The notes beneath the pieces are model-generated. The model saw only the letters and a program-made list of their open reading frames with translations, was not told the DNA's origin and made no database searches. From NCBI RefSeq assembly GCF_001729765.1, contig NZ_CP017181.1, forward strand, positions 496,001 through 560,000: DNA of 64,000 nucleotides. The letters run 5' to 3'. The number at the start of each line of letters is the position of its first letter. The stretch's first letter is position 1. This document shows, piece after piece, positions 52,674 to 62,676 of the stretch. The DNA comes from Enterobacter kobei (lineage in GTDB: Bacteria > Pseudomonadota > Gammaproteobacteria > Enterobacterales > Enterobacteriaceae). The translations under genes were made by a program, and so were the position numbers.

Positions 52674-53591
52674 TTATGTGATTGAGATCACGTGGTTATC
52701 CGGGCTGCGCGCCATCGCCAGATAGTTTTCCAGCGTTTTAACCAGTTTCTCCTTCAGCCAGTTCGGCTCCAGGATTTGAATATTCGGCAGCCAGTAGAAC
52801 AGCAGCGGCAGGATCTGGTTCTCGTGTGCTGCCCGGCAGCGCAGCGTGATACCGCCACGTTGTTCTTCCAGCAGCTCTTGTTCCGGCAGAAGATCCCGGC
52901 GCAGGAAGTAATGTGAAATATTATCTTTAATGAATATTTTCACGGTGAAAGTATCTTCAGACACCCACGGATCGAGGCTTTTTTCCAGGAGCGCGCGGAC
53001 ATTCTCTTCAGGGGTAAAAAGGGTTTTCTGAATATCAAACCAGCGAATCTGACTCAATGAAAAGGATTTAAGCCGACTATTTTCGGTAGCTTGTAAATAC
53101 CATATATTTTTTTTGTTAATGAGTTTATAGGGATTAATCAGGCGGGTTTTACCCTTATAAACGATCTGGCAAACATTATGGTTATTAATAGATTTCTCAA
53201 TTTTCGCTAAATGACGGCTGATATCACGTTGTACCGTGTGCTCTGCGTCGTTACCAAGGATAAGAATATGATTTTCGTCAACGCGTGTTTCCAGCTTTTG
53301 CCAGAATTCCGTATTTCTTTCAGGGAAAAAGTTATCTGCATTCAGGAGGTTAGCCAGTGTGTGATGTAATCCTTGTCCGCCGGGAGATTGTGCGGAATGG
53401 ATCAGCCGATATAGCCCGTTACCGGTATGTTCAACGATAGGAGAGAGCGCATTTAAATCCCGGTAGACGGTACGCTCGGTAATTTTAAATTTGGTCATTA
53501 GCGCACTGCGGTTTACCACACCGTTTAAATGTAGCTCAACCAGAATATCGACCAGACGTTCAGCCGAGCGGCTCCGCGTCGTTTTAGCCAT
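52674..53591 (-). CDS. WYL-domain helix-turn-helix regulator, YafY-like (305 aa)
   Basis: DeoR-type HTH at the start (SRSAERLVDILVELHLNGVVNR, TERTVYRDLNALSPIVEH) followed by a WYL domain (LINPYKLINKKNIWYLQATEN) and a C-terminal WCX region. WYL domains sense ligands, often nucleic-acid fragments or nucleotides. Lower GC in its N-terminal two thirds than its neighbours suggests a distinct history. It reads toward btsT; its stop is 25 bp from the BtsR site. Confidence 0.9.
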   Translation of the reverse strand: MAKTTRSRSAERLVDILVELHLNGVVNRSALMTKFKITERTVYRDLNALSPIVEHTGNGLYRLIHSAQSPGGQGLHHTLANLLNADNFFPERNTEFWQKLETRVDENHILILGNDAEHTVQRDISRHLAKIEKSINNHNVCQIVYKGKTRLINPYKLINKKNIWYLQATENSRLKSFSLSQIRWFDIQKTLFTPEENVRALLEKSLDPWVSEDTFTVKIFIKDNISHYFLRRDLLPEQELLEEQRGGITLRCRAAHENQILPLLFYWLPNIQILEPNWLKEKLVKTLENYLAMARSPDNHVISIT

Positions 53592-53769
53592 AAGGTCATC
53601 CTGTATATTAGGTATGCGCTGAATGAAGCGGGAAGCACTGACCAGAGATGTCAGTATTCAGGCACAGAAAATTTATCTTATGGTTGTATAACGGCGTGAT
53701 TTAGCGGAAACCTTAGGAGTTTTTGCAGAAAGTGGCGCTGGCCGAAAAAAAGGCCAGCGCGCGGGAGAA

Positions 53770-54279
53770 TTACGCGGTGGCTTCCACCTCCATCATGACC
53801 GGGTGGAAACGGCGTTTGAAGTAGATCAGGCCGTGTCCTGCATCACTCAAAATGATATTTTTAATTTCAACAAGATACACCAGATGCGTGCCGATGGTTT
53901 GCACCTGGCTTATCTCGCCTTCAAGGCTGGCCAGCGCACCTTTCAGCATCGGCTGCGCCAGCGGGCCTTTCTGCCAGCAGGAGAGGGCAAAGCGCTCCTC
54001 CATTGTCATACCGGTCATCCCGGCGAAGTGGCGAGCCATGATCTCCTGCTCGTGGTTCAGCACGTTTATGCACAGTCTGCCGTTGCCCTGGAATACCGGG
54101 TTCATGGCGCTGTTGGCGTTGATACACACCATGACCGACGGCGGGGTGTCCGTAACCGAACAGACTGCGGTGGCGGTAATGCCGCAGCGGCCCGCTTCCC
54201 CCTCGGTGGTGACGACATTGACTGCGGCCGACAGGCTGGCCATCGCGTCGCGAAAACGCAGGCGTTCTTCTGATTGCAT
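53770..54279 (-). CDS. hpaC: 4-hydroxyphenylacetate 3-monooxygenase reductase component (169 aa)
   Basis: Flavin-reductase fold with FRDAMASLSAAVNVVTTEGEAGR and CGITATAVCSVTDTPPSVMVC, matching HpaC. Supplies FADH2 from NADH to HpaB. Last gene of the cluster, 17 bp after hpaB. Confidence 0.95.
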   Translation of the reverse strand: MQSEERLRFRDAMASLSAAVNVVTTEGEAGRCGITATAVCSVTDTPPSVMVCINANSAMNPVFQGNGRLCINVLNHEQEIMARHFAGMTGMTMEERFALSCWQKGPLAQPMLKGALASLEGEISQVQTIGTHLVYLVEIKNIILSDAGHGLIYFKRRFHPVMMEVEATA

Positions 54280-54296
54280 TGAAACCTCCCGCTGCG

Positions 54297-55859
54297 CTAT
54301 TTCAGCAGCTTATCCAGCATGTTGATATCGCTGTTGTTGTGCAGGTGCGGCACCGTCCAGCCGTGTTGGTCGTATTCGGACATACAGCGGTCGACCATCG
54401 CCATCATTTTGTCCATGTTGCCGGAGCTCTGCGCCTGGCGCAGGCACTGCAGGCGAATTTCATCCTGGCTACCGGAGTAGTTGATCTCATACAGCTCGTG
54501 ACGGCCGCCAAACTCGCTGCCAATGGCATCCCACATCAGCTTCAAAATCTTGATGCGTTCGACGTGATCCATGCCGTTGGAGCCGCGCACGTATTTCGCC
54601 AGATACTGGTCAATCTGTGGGTTATTCAGGTCCCGCGCGCTGGACGGCAGATAGATCAGCCCGCTGGTGACGTTACGTTCGATAATATTCTTAATCTTCG
54701 CGTAGGCCATCGGAGCCATCACGCGGTAGGTCTGCAGCGCCGCGTGGTCCGGCAGATACGCGCCATTGACCCACGGCGTGGCTTCAGAGCACATGGAGTC
54801 GCTCAGCGCCCAGAACATATTGCGCCAGGCCACCACCTCGCCGAGATCCGCCTGTATGCCGCGGAATTCAAGGGTGCCGGTACACTCCAGCGATTTTTTC
54901 AACAGGGCGGTGATGAAGTCGAGCTTCACTGCCAGGCGCACGCATGCCTGTAGCGGATACATCCGCGCAAAGCCACCTTCCATCGTCCAGCGACGACAGC
55001 GGTCGAAATCGCGGTAGATCAGCACGTTTTCCCACGGGATCAGCACATGATCCATGACCAGGATCGCGTCGTTCTCATCAAAGCGGCTGGAGAGCGGATA
55101 GTCATACGGGGAGCCGGTTGCGCCAGCCACCATCTCGTAAGAGGCACGGGAGATGAGCTTGACGCCTTCGGCATCCATCGGTGCGACGAACATCAGCGCA
55201 AAGTCCGGGTTTTCGCCCATCACCTGCGCGGAGCCGAAGCCGATCATGTTGTAGTGGGTCAGCGCCGAGTTGGTTGCCACCACTTTCGCCCCGCTGACAA
55301 CGATCCCGGCGTCGGTCTCTTTCTCCAGTTTGATGTAGACGTCTTTCACCTCATCCGCCGGTTTGTGGCGGTCGATAGGTGGGTTAACGATGGCGTGGTT
55401 GAAATACAGGCCGGTTTCCTGAATGCGGGTGTACCAGCTGCGGGCGTTCTGCTCGAACTGACCGTAGAAGGCCGGGTTGGCACCGAGTGCGCAGCCGAAC
55501 GCGGCCTTATAGTCCGGCGTACGCCCCATCCAGCCGTAGCTGAGGCGTGACCATTCGGCGATAGCGTCGCGCTGCTGGCGCAGGTCGTCGGCGCTTTTCG
55601 CCACGCGGAAGAACTTGTGGGTGTAACCGCCGCTGCCGGTGTCGGTGCCCCAGCACAGCGTGTCCTGCATGTCCGGCTTGTGCAGGGCGTCGTACATCTG
55701 CGCGATGGAGGCTGCCGCATTGCGAAACGCCGGATGGGTGGTGACGTCTTTGACGCGCTCGCCGTAGATATAAATCTCACGCCCGTCCTGCAGGCTTTTT
55801 AAATACTCTTCACCGGTTAACGGACGTTTGGCATCGGCGCGGAAATCTTCAGGCTTCAT
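54297..55859 (-). CDS. hpaB: 4-hydroxyphenylacetate 3-monooxygenase oxygenase component (520 aa)
   Basis: MKPEDFRADAKRPLTGEEYL start, 520 residues and the acyl-CoA-dehydrogenase-like FADH2 binding region match HpaB. Hydroxylates 4-hydroxyphenylacetate to 3,4-dihydroxyphenylacetate in the cytoplasm, using FADH2 from HpaC; the enzyme also accepts other phenols. Lies after hpaA, separated by a 195-bp spacer with its own likely promoter. Confidence 0.96.
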   Translation of the reverse strand: MKPEDFRADAKRPLTGEEYLKSLQDGREIYIYGERVKDVTTHPAFRNAAASIAQMYDALHKPDMQDTLCWGTDTGSGGYTHKFFRVAKSADDLRQQRDAIAEWSRLSYGWMGRTPDYKAAFGCALGANPAFYGQFEQNARSWYTRIQETGLYFNHAIVNPPIDRHKPADEVKDVYIKLEKETDAGIVVSGAKVVATNSALTHYNMIGFGSAQVMGENPDFALMFVAPMDAEGVKLISRASYEMVAGATGSPYDYPLSSRFDENDAILVMDHVLIPWENVLIYRDFDRCRRWTMEGGFARMYPLQACVRLAVKLDFITALLKKSLECTGTLEFRGIQADLGEVVAWRNMFWALSDSMCSEATPWVNGAYLPDHAALQTYRVMAPMAYAKIKNIIERNVTSGLIYLPSSARDLNNPQIDQYLAKYVRGSNGMDHVERIKILKLMWDAIGSEFGGRHELYEINYSGSQDEIRLQCLRQAQSSGNMDKMMAMVDRCMSEYDQHGWTVPHLHNNSDINMLDKLLK

Positions 55860-56012
55860 AGGGACCTCGTATCAGAATGGTGATGTTAAATTTATGTTTT
55901 GTTTTTGTTGTTTAATTGAAACCTGAGAGGGGCGGAACGTGAAGGGACGATTGGGACAACGGCGGGTACTTTTCGGGTGGGATGTGGATTTGTGATCTGT
56001 GCGGCTTTTCGG

Positions 56013-56042
56013 CGGGTGGCGCTGCGCTTACCCGCCCTACGA
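56013..56042. repeat. REP element in hpaA-hpaB spacer
   Basis: GGCGGGTGGCGCTGCGCTTACCCGCC hairpin just after the hpaA stop, probably separating the hpaG-A and hpaBC transcripts. Confidence 0.7.
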
Positions 56043-56054
56043 ACCGTGATGCGT

Positions 56055-56945
56055 TCAGGAAACCGGTACTTTCTGCGCCCGATATGCGCTTGGCGAGCAC
56101 CCCACTAAGCGGTTAAAAAAGCGGGCGAAATAGGCCGGATCTTTAAACCCCAGCTGCCAGGCAATCTCGCTGACCGCGCTGTCGGAAAATAGCAGCAGCC
56201 GTCTGGCTTCCCGCAGCTGTCGGTCGAAGATCAACCGCTTCGGCGGGCGGTTGGCGAAGCGGCGACAGATATCGGTTAGCCGGGATTCGGTCAGGTGCAG
56301 TTCGCTGGCGTATTCCGGCACCGTCCAGTGCTGGTGGTAGTGCGTGTCGATCAGTTGGGTAAAGCGCTGGAACAGCTTCAGCTCGCCGCGCATACCGCCT
56401 GAAGCGTGATCGTCGAGCTTCGCGTTGCGCAGCAGCAGAGTGAATACGGCCTGCGCCAGCAGAACCAGCGTATGCTCGCGGCCCGGCAGCTGTTCCATGG
56501 ACTCCCGGGCTATCAGCTGCCAGTAGTGTTTCAGCGCCGCCAGTTCATCAGGCTTGTCGGCCAGCGACAGGCAGATCCCCGGCAGACCAAACGCTTCCCG
56601 CGTGCCGGGGTAGAGCACCTCCAGCAGCGGCCAGATTAGATCCTCGCGCACCGTCAGCACGTGCCCGTCGCTGTCGGATTCGGTAATAAACGCGTGCGGC
56701 ACCGACGGCGGAGTGAGAACGAAAAGCGGGGCCTGCACCGAGTAACGGTGATCGTCGAGCTGGAGTTCAATCTGCCCGGTATCCAGAAAGTGCATCTGAA
56801 AATACTGGTCGTGACGATGCGCCTGCATGTCGCGGCCAAAAAAGGCCGCCATGCGGGCGAACGACTGATAGTGCACATCGTCGGTGCCCAGACTTTCGTC
56901 GTACTCCTTGCTGATATCAATGTTGGCGATAGGGCTCTGGCACAT
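56055..56945 (-). CDS. hpaA: AraC-type activator of hpaBC (296 aa)
   Basis: N-terminal cupin (MQAHRHDQYFQMHFLDTGQ) and C-terminal HTH pair (TVPEYASELHLTESRLTDICRR, VSEIAWQLGFKDPAYFARFF) match HpaA. Binds 4-hydroxyphenylacetate and activates the hpaBC promoter. Start overlaps the end of hpaX by 29 bp. Confidence 0.95.
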   Translation of the reverse strand: MCQSPIANIDISKEYDESLGTDDVHYQSFARMAAFFGRDMQAHRHDQYFQMHFLDTGQIELQLDDHRYSVQAPLFVLTPPSVPHAFITESDSDGHVLTVREDLIWPLLEVLYPGTREAFGLPGICLSLADKPDELAALKHYWQLIARESMEQLPGREHTLVLLAQAVFTLLLRNAKLDDHASGGMRGELKLFQRFTQLIDTHYHQHWTVPEYASELHLTESRLTDICRRFANRPPKRLIFDRQLREARRLLLFSDSAVSEIAWQLGFKDPAYFARFFNRLVGCSPSAYRAQKVPVS

Positions 56946-58269
56946 GATCGTTCCTCTGTTGATCCCGCTGCGTCATCGGAATGCGCGTCAGCACCAGCGC
57001 GCCGACCACCAGCAGCCCGGCCACAAACCACAGCCCGGAGCTGAAGCTGCCGGTCGCGTCGCGCAGAATGCCGATCAGCAGCGGGCTAACGGCAGAACCC
57101 ACGTTGCCGATGGCGTTGATCACCGCCAGCGCCACCGCGCGGGACTGCAGGCTAATCACCCGATCTGGCGTGGTCCAGAATATCGCCATGGCGGTAAATG
57201 ATCCGGTTGAGGCCATGATGATGCCAAGCAGCTGGATCAGGCTGTGATCGGTGGCGGAGGCCAGCATCCATCCCGCCGCCGCGAACAGGTACGGCAGGAT
57301 GGTGTGCTTTTTTCGCTCTTTTAGCCTGTCGGATCGGCGGCTCCACCAGATCATCCCGAGGATGGTGCAAAACTGCGGGATCGCCGCCAGCAGGCCAATG
57401 ACGATATTGCTGCTGCCGGTGTTAAAGCTCTGCAGGATCTGCGGCGTCCAGATGTTGATCGCGCTCAGCGTGTTGGTCAGGCAGAAGTAGGCCAGCGTAT
57501 AGAGCAGCACGGCGGGCGTCAGCACTTCTCGCAGCGTCGAGCGCGGCGTGACGGCGCGGGCAATGGCGACCTCCTGCTCGCGGGCGATCATGGTTTTCAG
57601 CGCCTGCTTTTCGTCCTCATCCAGCCAGGTGGCCTGATCCGGCGTGTCGTTAAGGTAGAACCAGGTTACTACCCCGAGCACCACTGACGGCAGCCCTTCC
57701 AGCAGGAACAGCCACTGCCAGCCCTTCAGGTTCCACAGCCCGTCCATCGCCAGAATGTACCCGGAGAGGATTGAACCGAGCATCATGGTGACCGGCATGG
57801 CGATCATAAACAGCGCGTTGGCGCGGGCGCGGTGATAGGCCGGGAACCACCATGTGAGATAGACCAGGATCCCCGGCAGGAAACCGGCTTCGGCAATGCC
57901 CACCAGCATGCGCAGGACGTAAAGGGTTTCAGGGCTGGTGGCGAACATGGTGCAGGTGGAGGCGATGCCCCACACCACCATGATCCCGGCGATCCAGCGC
58001 CGCGCGCCGATCTTCGCCAGCATGATGTTGCTTGGGATCCCGCACAGCACATAGGTGACGTAAAACAGGGTTGCGGCCAGGCCAAACATGGTGGAGGTGA
58101 GGCCGAGATCTTTACCCATCGTCAGTCCGGCAAAGCCGATGTTGATGCGGTCGAGAAACGAGAAAACAAACAGGATAAAGAGAAACACGATTAAACGTCG
58201 GAACAGCTTGTTAATGGCGCGTTGTTCAACAGCTTTATTATCATGGGGTTGCAGGGTAGAGGTCGTCAT
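56917..58269 (-). CDS. hpaX: 4-hydroxyphenylacetate permease, MFS (450 aa)
   Basis: Anion:cation symporter family MFS with FSFLDRINIGFAGLTMGKDLG and twelve helices; NTLSAINIWTPQILQSFN is shared with E. coli HpaX. Imports 4-hydroxyphenylacetate and related acids. Lies 21 bp after hpaI. Confidence 0.95.
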   Translation of the reverse strand: MTTSTLQPHDNKAVEQRAINKLFRRLIVFLFILFVFSFLDRINIGFAGLTMGKDLGLTSTMFGLAATLFYVTYVLCGIPSNIMLAKIGARRWIAGIMVVWGIASTCTMFATSPETLYVLRMLVGIAEAGFLPGILVYLTWWFPAYHRARANALFMIAMPVTMMLGSILSGYILAMDGLWNLKGWQWLFLLEGLPSVVLGVVTWFYLNDTPDQATWLDEDEKQALKTMIAREQEVAIARAVTPRSTLREVLTPAVLLYTLAYFCLTNTLSAINIWTPQILQSFNTGSSNIVIGLLAAIPQFCTILGMIWWSRRSDRLKERKKHTILPYLFAAAGWMLASATDHSLIQLLGIIMASTGSFTAMAIFWTTPDRVISLQSRAVALAVINAIGNVGSAVSPLLIGILRDATGSFSSGLWFVAGLLVVGALVLTRIPMTQRDQQRNDHVPEPYRQH

Positions 58270-58290
58270 GGTGCGCTCCAGATCTTACGT

Positions 58291-59088
58291 TTAGTAGACG
58301 GATTTATTGTTATTAACTGACGTAACCGGTTGTTCGATAAAGCGTGCAGCCAGCGCTTCCGCACCGCGGGCGAGCAGGGTGGTGTCGACGCCGACGGCGA
58401 CAAACAGCGCGCCGAGGTCGAGATAGCGTTTTGCCAGCGCCTCGTTTGCCATCAGGATGCCGGGGGCTTTGCCCGCGCTCAGGATCTGCGCGATCGCCTG
58501 CTCGATAGCGGCCTGGACCTCCGGGTGCTGCGGATTACCGGCAAAGCCCATGTCGGCGCTGAGATCGGCCGGGCCGATAAACACGCCGTCGACGCCTTCC
58601 ACGTCGAGGATCTGCGGCAGGTTTTTCAGCGCCTCACGGGTTTCGATTTGCACCAGTACGCACATGGCGTCGTTAGCCTGCTGCAGATAGTCCGGAATGC
58701 GGTTCCAGCGCGACGCTCTTGCCAGCGCGCTGCCGACGCCGCGAATGCCCGCCGGTGGGTAACGGGTGGCACGTACCGCCAGCCGCGCTTCCTCGGCGTT
58801 TTGCACCATCGGCACCAGCAGGGTTTGTGCGCCGACGTCCAGCAGCTGTTTGATCTGCACCGGATCGTTCCACGACGGGCGTACCACCGGCTGGCTCGGA
58901 TAAGGGGCGATGGCCTGCAATTGGGTTAAGACGGTTTGCACGCTGTTCGGGGCGTGCTCGCCGTCGATCAGCAGCCAGTCGAAGCCTGCCCCGGCCAGCA
59001 GTTCGGCGCTGTAGCTGCTGGTGAGCCCCAGCCATAAGCCGATTTGTGGACGGCCCGCTTTCAGCGCCGCTTTGAATGCATTCTGCAT
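58291..59088 (-). CDS. hpaI: 4-hydroxy-2-oxoheptanedioate aldolase (265 aa)
   Basis: Class II HpcH/HpaI aldolase: [29 protein letters not shown], metal ligands in [11 protein letters not shown] and [12 protein letters not shown]. Cleaves HHED to pyruvate and succinic semialdehyde. ATG 59088 with AAGGAGACGAT upstream is the homologous start; the open frame starts 43 codons earlier inside hpaH. Confidence 0.95.
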   Translation of the reverse strand: MQNAFKAALKAGRPQIGLWLGLTSSYSAELLAGAGFDWLLIDGEHAPNSVQTVLTQLQAIAPYPSQPVVRPSWNDPVQIKQLLDVGAQTLLVPMVQNAEEARLAVRATRYPPAGIRGVGSALARASRWNRIPDYLQQANDAMCVLVQIETREALKNLPQILDVEGVDGVFIGPADLSADMGFAGNPQHPEVQAAIEQAIAQILSAGKAPGILMANEALAKRYLDLGALFVAVGVDTTLLARGAEALAARFIEQPVTSVNNNKSVY

Positions 59089-59098
59089 GATCGTCTCC

Positions 59099-59902
59099 TT
59101 ACACAAAGCGGCAGCTGATGGAGCCCATGTTGCCGTAGTCAACGTGGAAAGTGTCGCCTCTGCTGGCGGGCACCGGGCGGGTAAACGAGCCGCCGAGGAT
59201 GATCTGCCCCGGCTCAAGCTGCACGTCGTACGGCGCCAGCTTGTTCGCCAGCCACGCCACGCCGTTCGCCGGGTGGTTAAGCACGCCAGCGGCCACGCCG
59301 GTCTCTTCGATCACGCCGTTGCGGTAGAGCAGGGCGGAGATCCAGCGCAGATCCAGCGCGTCGGGCTTAATCGGGCGACCGCCGAGGAGCACCCCCGCGT
59401 TGGCAGCGTTATCGGAGATGGTGTCGAACACCTTGCGCGGGCGCTGGGTTTCCGGGTCAACGTTGTGGCAGCGGGCGTCGATCAGCTCCAGCGCGGGAAT
59501 GACGTAATCCGTGGCGTTGTAGACGTCGAAGATCGTGCAGTTCGGGCCGCGTAGCGGTTTTGCCAGCACGAACGCCAGCTCTACTTCGATGCGCGGGACG
59601 ATAAAGCGATCGACGGGGATGTCGCTGCCGTCGTGGAAAAACATGTCGTCCAGCAGCGCGCCGTAGTCCGGCTCGCTGATCTGCGAGCTGGCCTGCATCG
59701 CTTTGGAGGTGAGGCCGATCTTGAGACCCTTCAGCACGCGGCCTTCGGCGATTTTCAGGCTTACCCATTCGCGCTGAACGGCGTAGGCGTCGTCAATGGT
59801 GATCTCCGGGTAGTCCAGCGAGATCGCGCGGATCTGCTCCCGGGTTTGTTCCGCCTGATGCAGGCGGTGGGCGATCAGGGTATGGGTGTGTTTATCGAGC
59901 AT
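59099..59902 (-). CDS. hpaH: 2-oxo-hept-4-ene-1,7-dioate hydratase (267 aa)
   Basis: FAH-type/MhpD-like fold with [39 protein letters not shown] and [10 protein letters not shown]. Adds water to OHED in step six of the pathway. Its end is 10 bp before hpaI. Length as in E. coli HpaH. Confidence 0.95.
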   Translation of the reverse strand: MLDKHTHTLIAHRLHQAEQTREQIRAISLDYPEITIDDAYAVQREWVSLKIAEGRVLKGLKIGLTSKAMQASSQISEPDYGALLDDMFFHDGSDIPVDRFIVPRIEVELAFVLAKPLRGPNCTIFDVYNATDYVIPALELIDARCHNVDPETQRPRKVFDTISDNAANAGVLLGGRPIKPDALDLRWISALLYRNGVIEETGVAAGVLNHPANGVAWLANKLAPYDVQLEPGQIILGGSFTRPVPASRGDTFHVDYGNMGSISCRFV

Positions 59903-59921
59903 GGCGATATCCTGTTGTATT

Positions 59922-59955
59922 GTTTTCTCCCTCTCCCAAAGGGAGAGGGGACAGA
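59922..59955. repeat. CCCTCTCCC/GGGAGAGGG hairpin inside the hpa operon
   Basis: CCCTCTCCCAAAGGGAGAGGGG between hpaF and hpaH, both on the minus strand. No U-run, so more likely an mRNA-stabilising or processing hairpin than a terminator. Confidence 0.6.
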
Positions 59956-59965
59956 TCGAGCGGTA

Positions 59966-60346
59966 TTACTTAAACAACGCGTGCACGTTGTTTTGTTTGT
60001 AATTGAGCGTCGGGTGCAGTTCGTCCAGCTCGAACGACAGCGCCAGATAGCGGGCAGCCATCAACGCAGCAAAGTGCGCTTTGATAAGCCCAAACAGCAT
60101 TTCCCCCACGGCTTCCCGACTTTCCAGGCTGCGCCCGGAACCGATCTTCAGCGTCATATGCACAAAGGCGTAATCCTGCTTGCCGTCGGCCATCTGCCAG
60201 GTATCCAGCCAGTGGGCGCGGCTGCGGATACCGCCGATCGGGAAGATGCCCGTGGCGGCCAGCGCCTCGTTCACTTTGGCGAACAACCCCGGCAGGTCTG
60301 CCTGCTCGCGGATGTTGTCGGTACATTCAGCAATAAAGTGCGGCAT
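59966..60346 (-). CDS. hpaF: 5-carboxymethyl-2-hydroxymuconate delta-isomerase (126 aa)
   Basis: Begins MPHFIAECTDNIREQADL: Pro after the initiator Met is the catalytic base of the tautomerase superfamily. Size and sequence match HpaF/HpcD. Isomerises CHM to OPET. Confidence 0.95.
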   Translation of the reverse strand: MPHFIAECTDNIREQADLPGLFAKVNEALAATGIFPIGGIRSRAHWLDTWQMADGKQDYAFVHMTLKIGSGRSLESREAVGEMLFGLIKAHFAALMAARYLALSFELDELHPTLNYKQNNVHALFK

Positions 60347-60355
60347 GGTGGCTCC

Positions 60356-61207
60356 TCACGCGGGCAGGGGGAAAACGGCGTTAACCTGGCCGGTGCCGGA
60401 GCTGGCGAACAACTCAGTGAGAAACTCCACCTTGCCGTCGTATTTGTCCCAGCCGAGCATGCCCAGCAGCATCACCGTGTCATGCATATTGCCCTCGCCG
60501 TAGCAGTAGTCGGCGTACTCCGGCAGCATGCTGCAGAATTCTTTGAACTGCCCCTCTCGCCACAGCTTCACCACGCGCTCGTCCATCTGGCGGTCAAACT
60601 CGCGGGTATAGCTGTTCATCCCTTCTTCCGCGCGCTGGTCGTCGATAAAGCGGTGCGACAGTGAGCCGCTGGCGAGCACCGCCACGGTGCCGTCGTATTT
60701 TTTGATGGCGCTGACGATGGCCTCACCGAGTTTGCGGCTGTCGGCGAAGTCGTGAACGGTGCAGAACGCCGAGATAGAGACCACTTTGAAGTGTTTATCC
60801 GGGTTCATGTAACGCATCGGCACCAGCGTGCCGTACTCCAGCTTCAGGCTCGGGATGTTGTGCACCTTGGCGCGCACGCCGAGCTTCACCGCCTCGTCGG
60901 CAATCAGCTGGCCGAGCGCCGGGTTGCCGTCGTAGTCGTAAGTCATGTCGCGGATAAAGTGCGGCAGTTCGTTGCTGGTGTAGACGCCTGAAAAATGGTC
61001 CGCACAGTTGATGTGGTATGCGCTGTTCACCAGCCAGTGGGTATCGAAGACGATGATGGTGTCCACGCCCAGCTCGCGGCAGCGCTTGCCGATCTCTTTA
61101 TGCCCGTCGATGGCGCCCTGACGGCAGCCGTGGTTTTTCCCCGGCAGCTCGGAGAGATACATTGACGGGACGTGGGTGATTTTTGCCGCTAACGCTAATG
61201 TACCCAT
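60356..61207 (-). CDS. hpaD: 3,4-dihydroxyphenylacetate 2,3-dioxygenase (283 aa)
   Basis: Class III (LigB-like) extradiol ring-cleavage dioxygenase matching E. coli HpaD: KITHVPSMYLSELPGKNHGCRQ and SGSLSHRFIDDQRAEEGMNS, with metal-binding His/Glu. Opens homoprotocatechuate to CHMS using Fe(II) and O2. ATG 61207 gives MGTLALAAKITH as in homologues; an ATG at 61222 overlaps hpaE and is not needed. Confidence 0.95.
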   Translation of the reverse strand: MGTLALAAKITHVPSMYLSELPGKNHGCRQGAIDGHKEIGKRCRELGVDTIIVFDTHWLVNSAYHINCADHFSGVYTSNELPHFIRDMTYDYDGNPALGQLIADEAVKLGVRAKVHNIPSLKLEYGTLVPMRYMNPDKHFKVVSISAFCTVHDFADSRKLGEAIVSAIKKYDGTVAVLASGSLSHRFIDDQRAEEGMNSYTREFDRQMDERVVKLWREGQFKEFCSMLPEYADYCYGEGNMHDTVMLLGMLGWDKYDGKVEFLTELFASSGTGQVNAVFPLPA

Positions 61208-61209
61208 GA

Positions 61210-62676
61210 TCAGATCCCCCATTTTGGAATCGGATGGTCGCCCATGGAGATGCAGACGTTCTTCATCTCCGCAAACACCTCAAAGCTGTACTCGCCGCCT
61301 TCGCGCCCGGTGCCGGAGGCCTTCACGCCGCCAAACGGCTGGCGCAGGTCGCGCACGTTCTGGGTATTGACGAACACCATGCCCGCTTCGATATTGCGCG
61401 CCAGGCGCAGCACTTTGCTGACGTCCTGGGTCCAGATGTACGACGCCAGGCCGTATTCCACGTCGTTCGCGAGGCGCAGACCTTCCGCTTCATCCTTAAA
61501 CGGCAGCAGGCAGGCCACCGGCCCGAAGATCTCCTCCTGCGCCACGCGCATGCGGTTGTCGACGTCCGCCAGCACGGTCGGGCGCAGGAAGTTGCCGCCT
61601 TTCAGATGCGCAGGCAGGTCGGTCGGTTTGTCCGGGCCGCCCGCCAGCAGGGTCGCGCCCTCTTCAATGCCGAGGCGAATATAGCCAGAGACTTTCTCCC
61701 AGTGCTGATGGCTAATGAGTGCCCCAATCTGGGTGGTCGGATCGGTCGGGTCGCCCACGCGCAGACGGTTGGCACGCTCCGCAAAGCGTTTGACGAACTC
61801 CGGGTAGATGCTCTGCTGGATGAAGATGCGCGAGCCCGCGGTGCAGCGCTCGCCGTTGATGGAGAAGATGGTGAACAGGGCGGCATCCAGCGCGCGCTCG
61901 ATGTCCGCGTCTTCAAAAATCAGCACCGGGGATTTGCCGCCCAGCTCCATGGAATACTTCTTCAGCCCGGCGTTTTTCATAATATTGCGCCCGGTGGCCG
62001 TGCCGCCGGTAAAGGAGACGGCGCGCACGTCGTGATGACGCACCAGCGCATCGCCTGCCGTCGCGCCGTAGCCCTGCACCACGTTGAGTACACCCGCCGG
62101 AATGCCCGCCTCCAGCGCCAGCTCGCCCAGACGGTCGGCGGTCAGCGGGGAGAGTTCAGACATTTTCAGTACCGCGGTATTACCCAGCGCCAGGCACGGG
62201 GCGACCTTCCAGGTGGCGGTCATGAACGGCACGTTCCACGGTGACACCAGCGCGCAGACGCCCACCGGCTGCACCAGGGTGTAGTTGAGCATTTTGTCGT
62301 CAACCGGGTAGGTTTTGCCGTTCATCTGCTGACACACCTCGGCGAAAAACTCGAAGTTGTGCGAGGCGCGCGGGATCAGCACGTTTTTAGTCTGGTGGAT
62401 CGGCAGGCCGGTGTCGGCGGTCTCCATAGCGGCGATCTCGGGCACGTTCTGATCGATTAGATCGCCCAGACGACGCATCAGCCGCGCGCGTTCCTTCATC
62501 GGCAGGTTGGCCCATTTTGGAAACGCCTCTTTCGCGGCGGCTACGGCCTGATGGATTTCGGCTTCACCGCCGGAAGCCACTTCGGCCAGCACCTCGCCGG
62601 AGGCCGGATTGGTGGTGTGGAAATAGTCGCTTCCCGCCACGTTTTTGCCGTTGATCCAATGGTTAATTTTTTTCAT
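61210..62676 (-). CDS. hpaE: 5-carboxymethyl-2-hydroxymuconate semialdehyde dehydrogenase (488 aa)
   Basis: ALDH with HWINGKNVAGSDYFHTTNPA start, LVSPWNVPFMTATWK, SFTGGTATGR, catalytic Glu in SMELGGKSP and Cys in INGERCTAGSR. Oxidises CHMS to CHM with NAD+. Its start overlaps the hpaG end by 4 bp. Confidence 0.95.
   Translation of the reverse strand: MKKINHWINGKNVAGSDYFHTTNPASGEVLAEVASGGEAEIHQAVAAAKEAFPKWANLPMKERARLMRRLGDLIDQNVPEIAAMETADTGLPIHQTKNVLIPRASHNFEFFAEVCQQMNGKTYPVDDKMLNYTLVQPVGVCALVSPWNVPFMTATWKVAPCLALGNTAVLKMSELSPLTADRLGELALEAGIPAGVLNVVQGYGATAGDALVRHHDVRAVSFTGGTATGRNIMKNAGLKKYSMELGGKSPVLIFEDADIERALDAALFTIFSINGERCTAGSRIFIQQSIYPEFVKRFAERANRLRVGDPTDPTTQIGALISHQHWEKVSGYIRLGIEEGATLLAGGPDKPTDLPAHLKGGNFLRPTVLADVDNRMRVAQEEIFGPVACLLPFKDEAEGLRLANDVEYGLASYIWTQDVSKVLRLARNIEAGMVFVNTQNVRDLRQPFGGVKASGTGREGGEYSFEVFAEMKNVCISMGDHPIPKWGI

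Noticed and set aside
31836..59955. CRISPR array
   Set aside because: Repeated hairpins are isolated, far apart and of REP type; nowhere are there regularly spaced repeats with unique spacers, and no cas genes exist.
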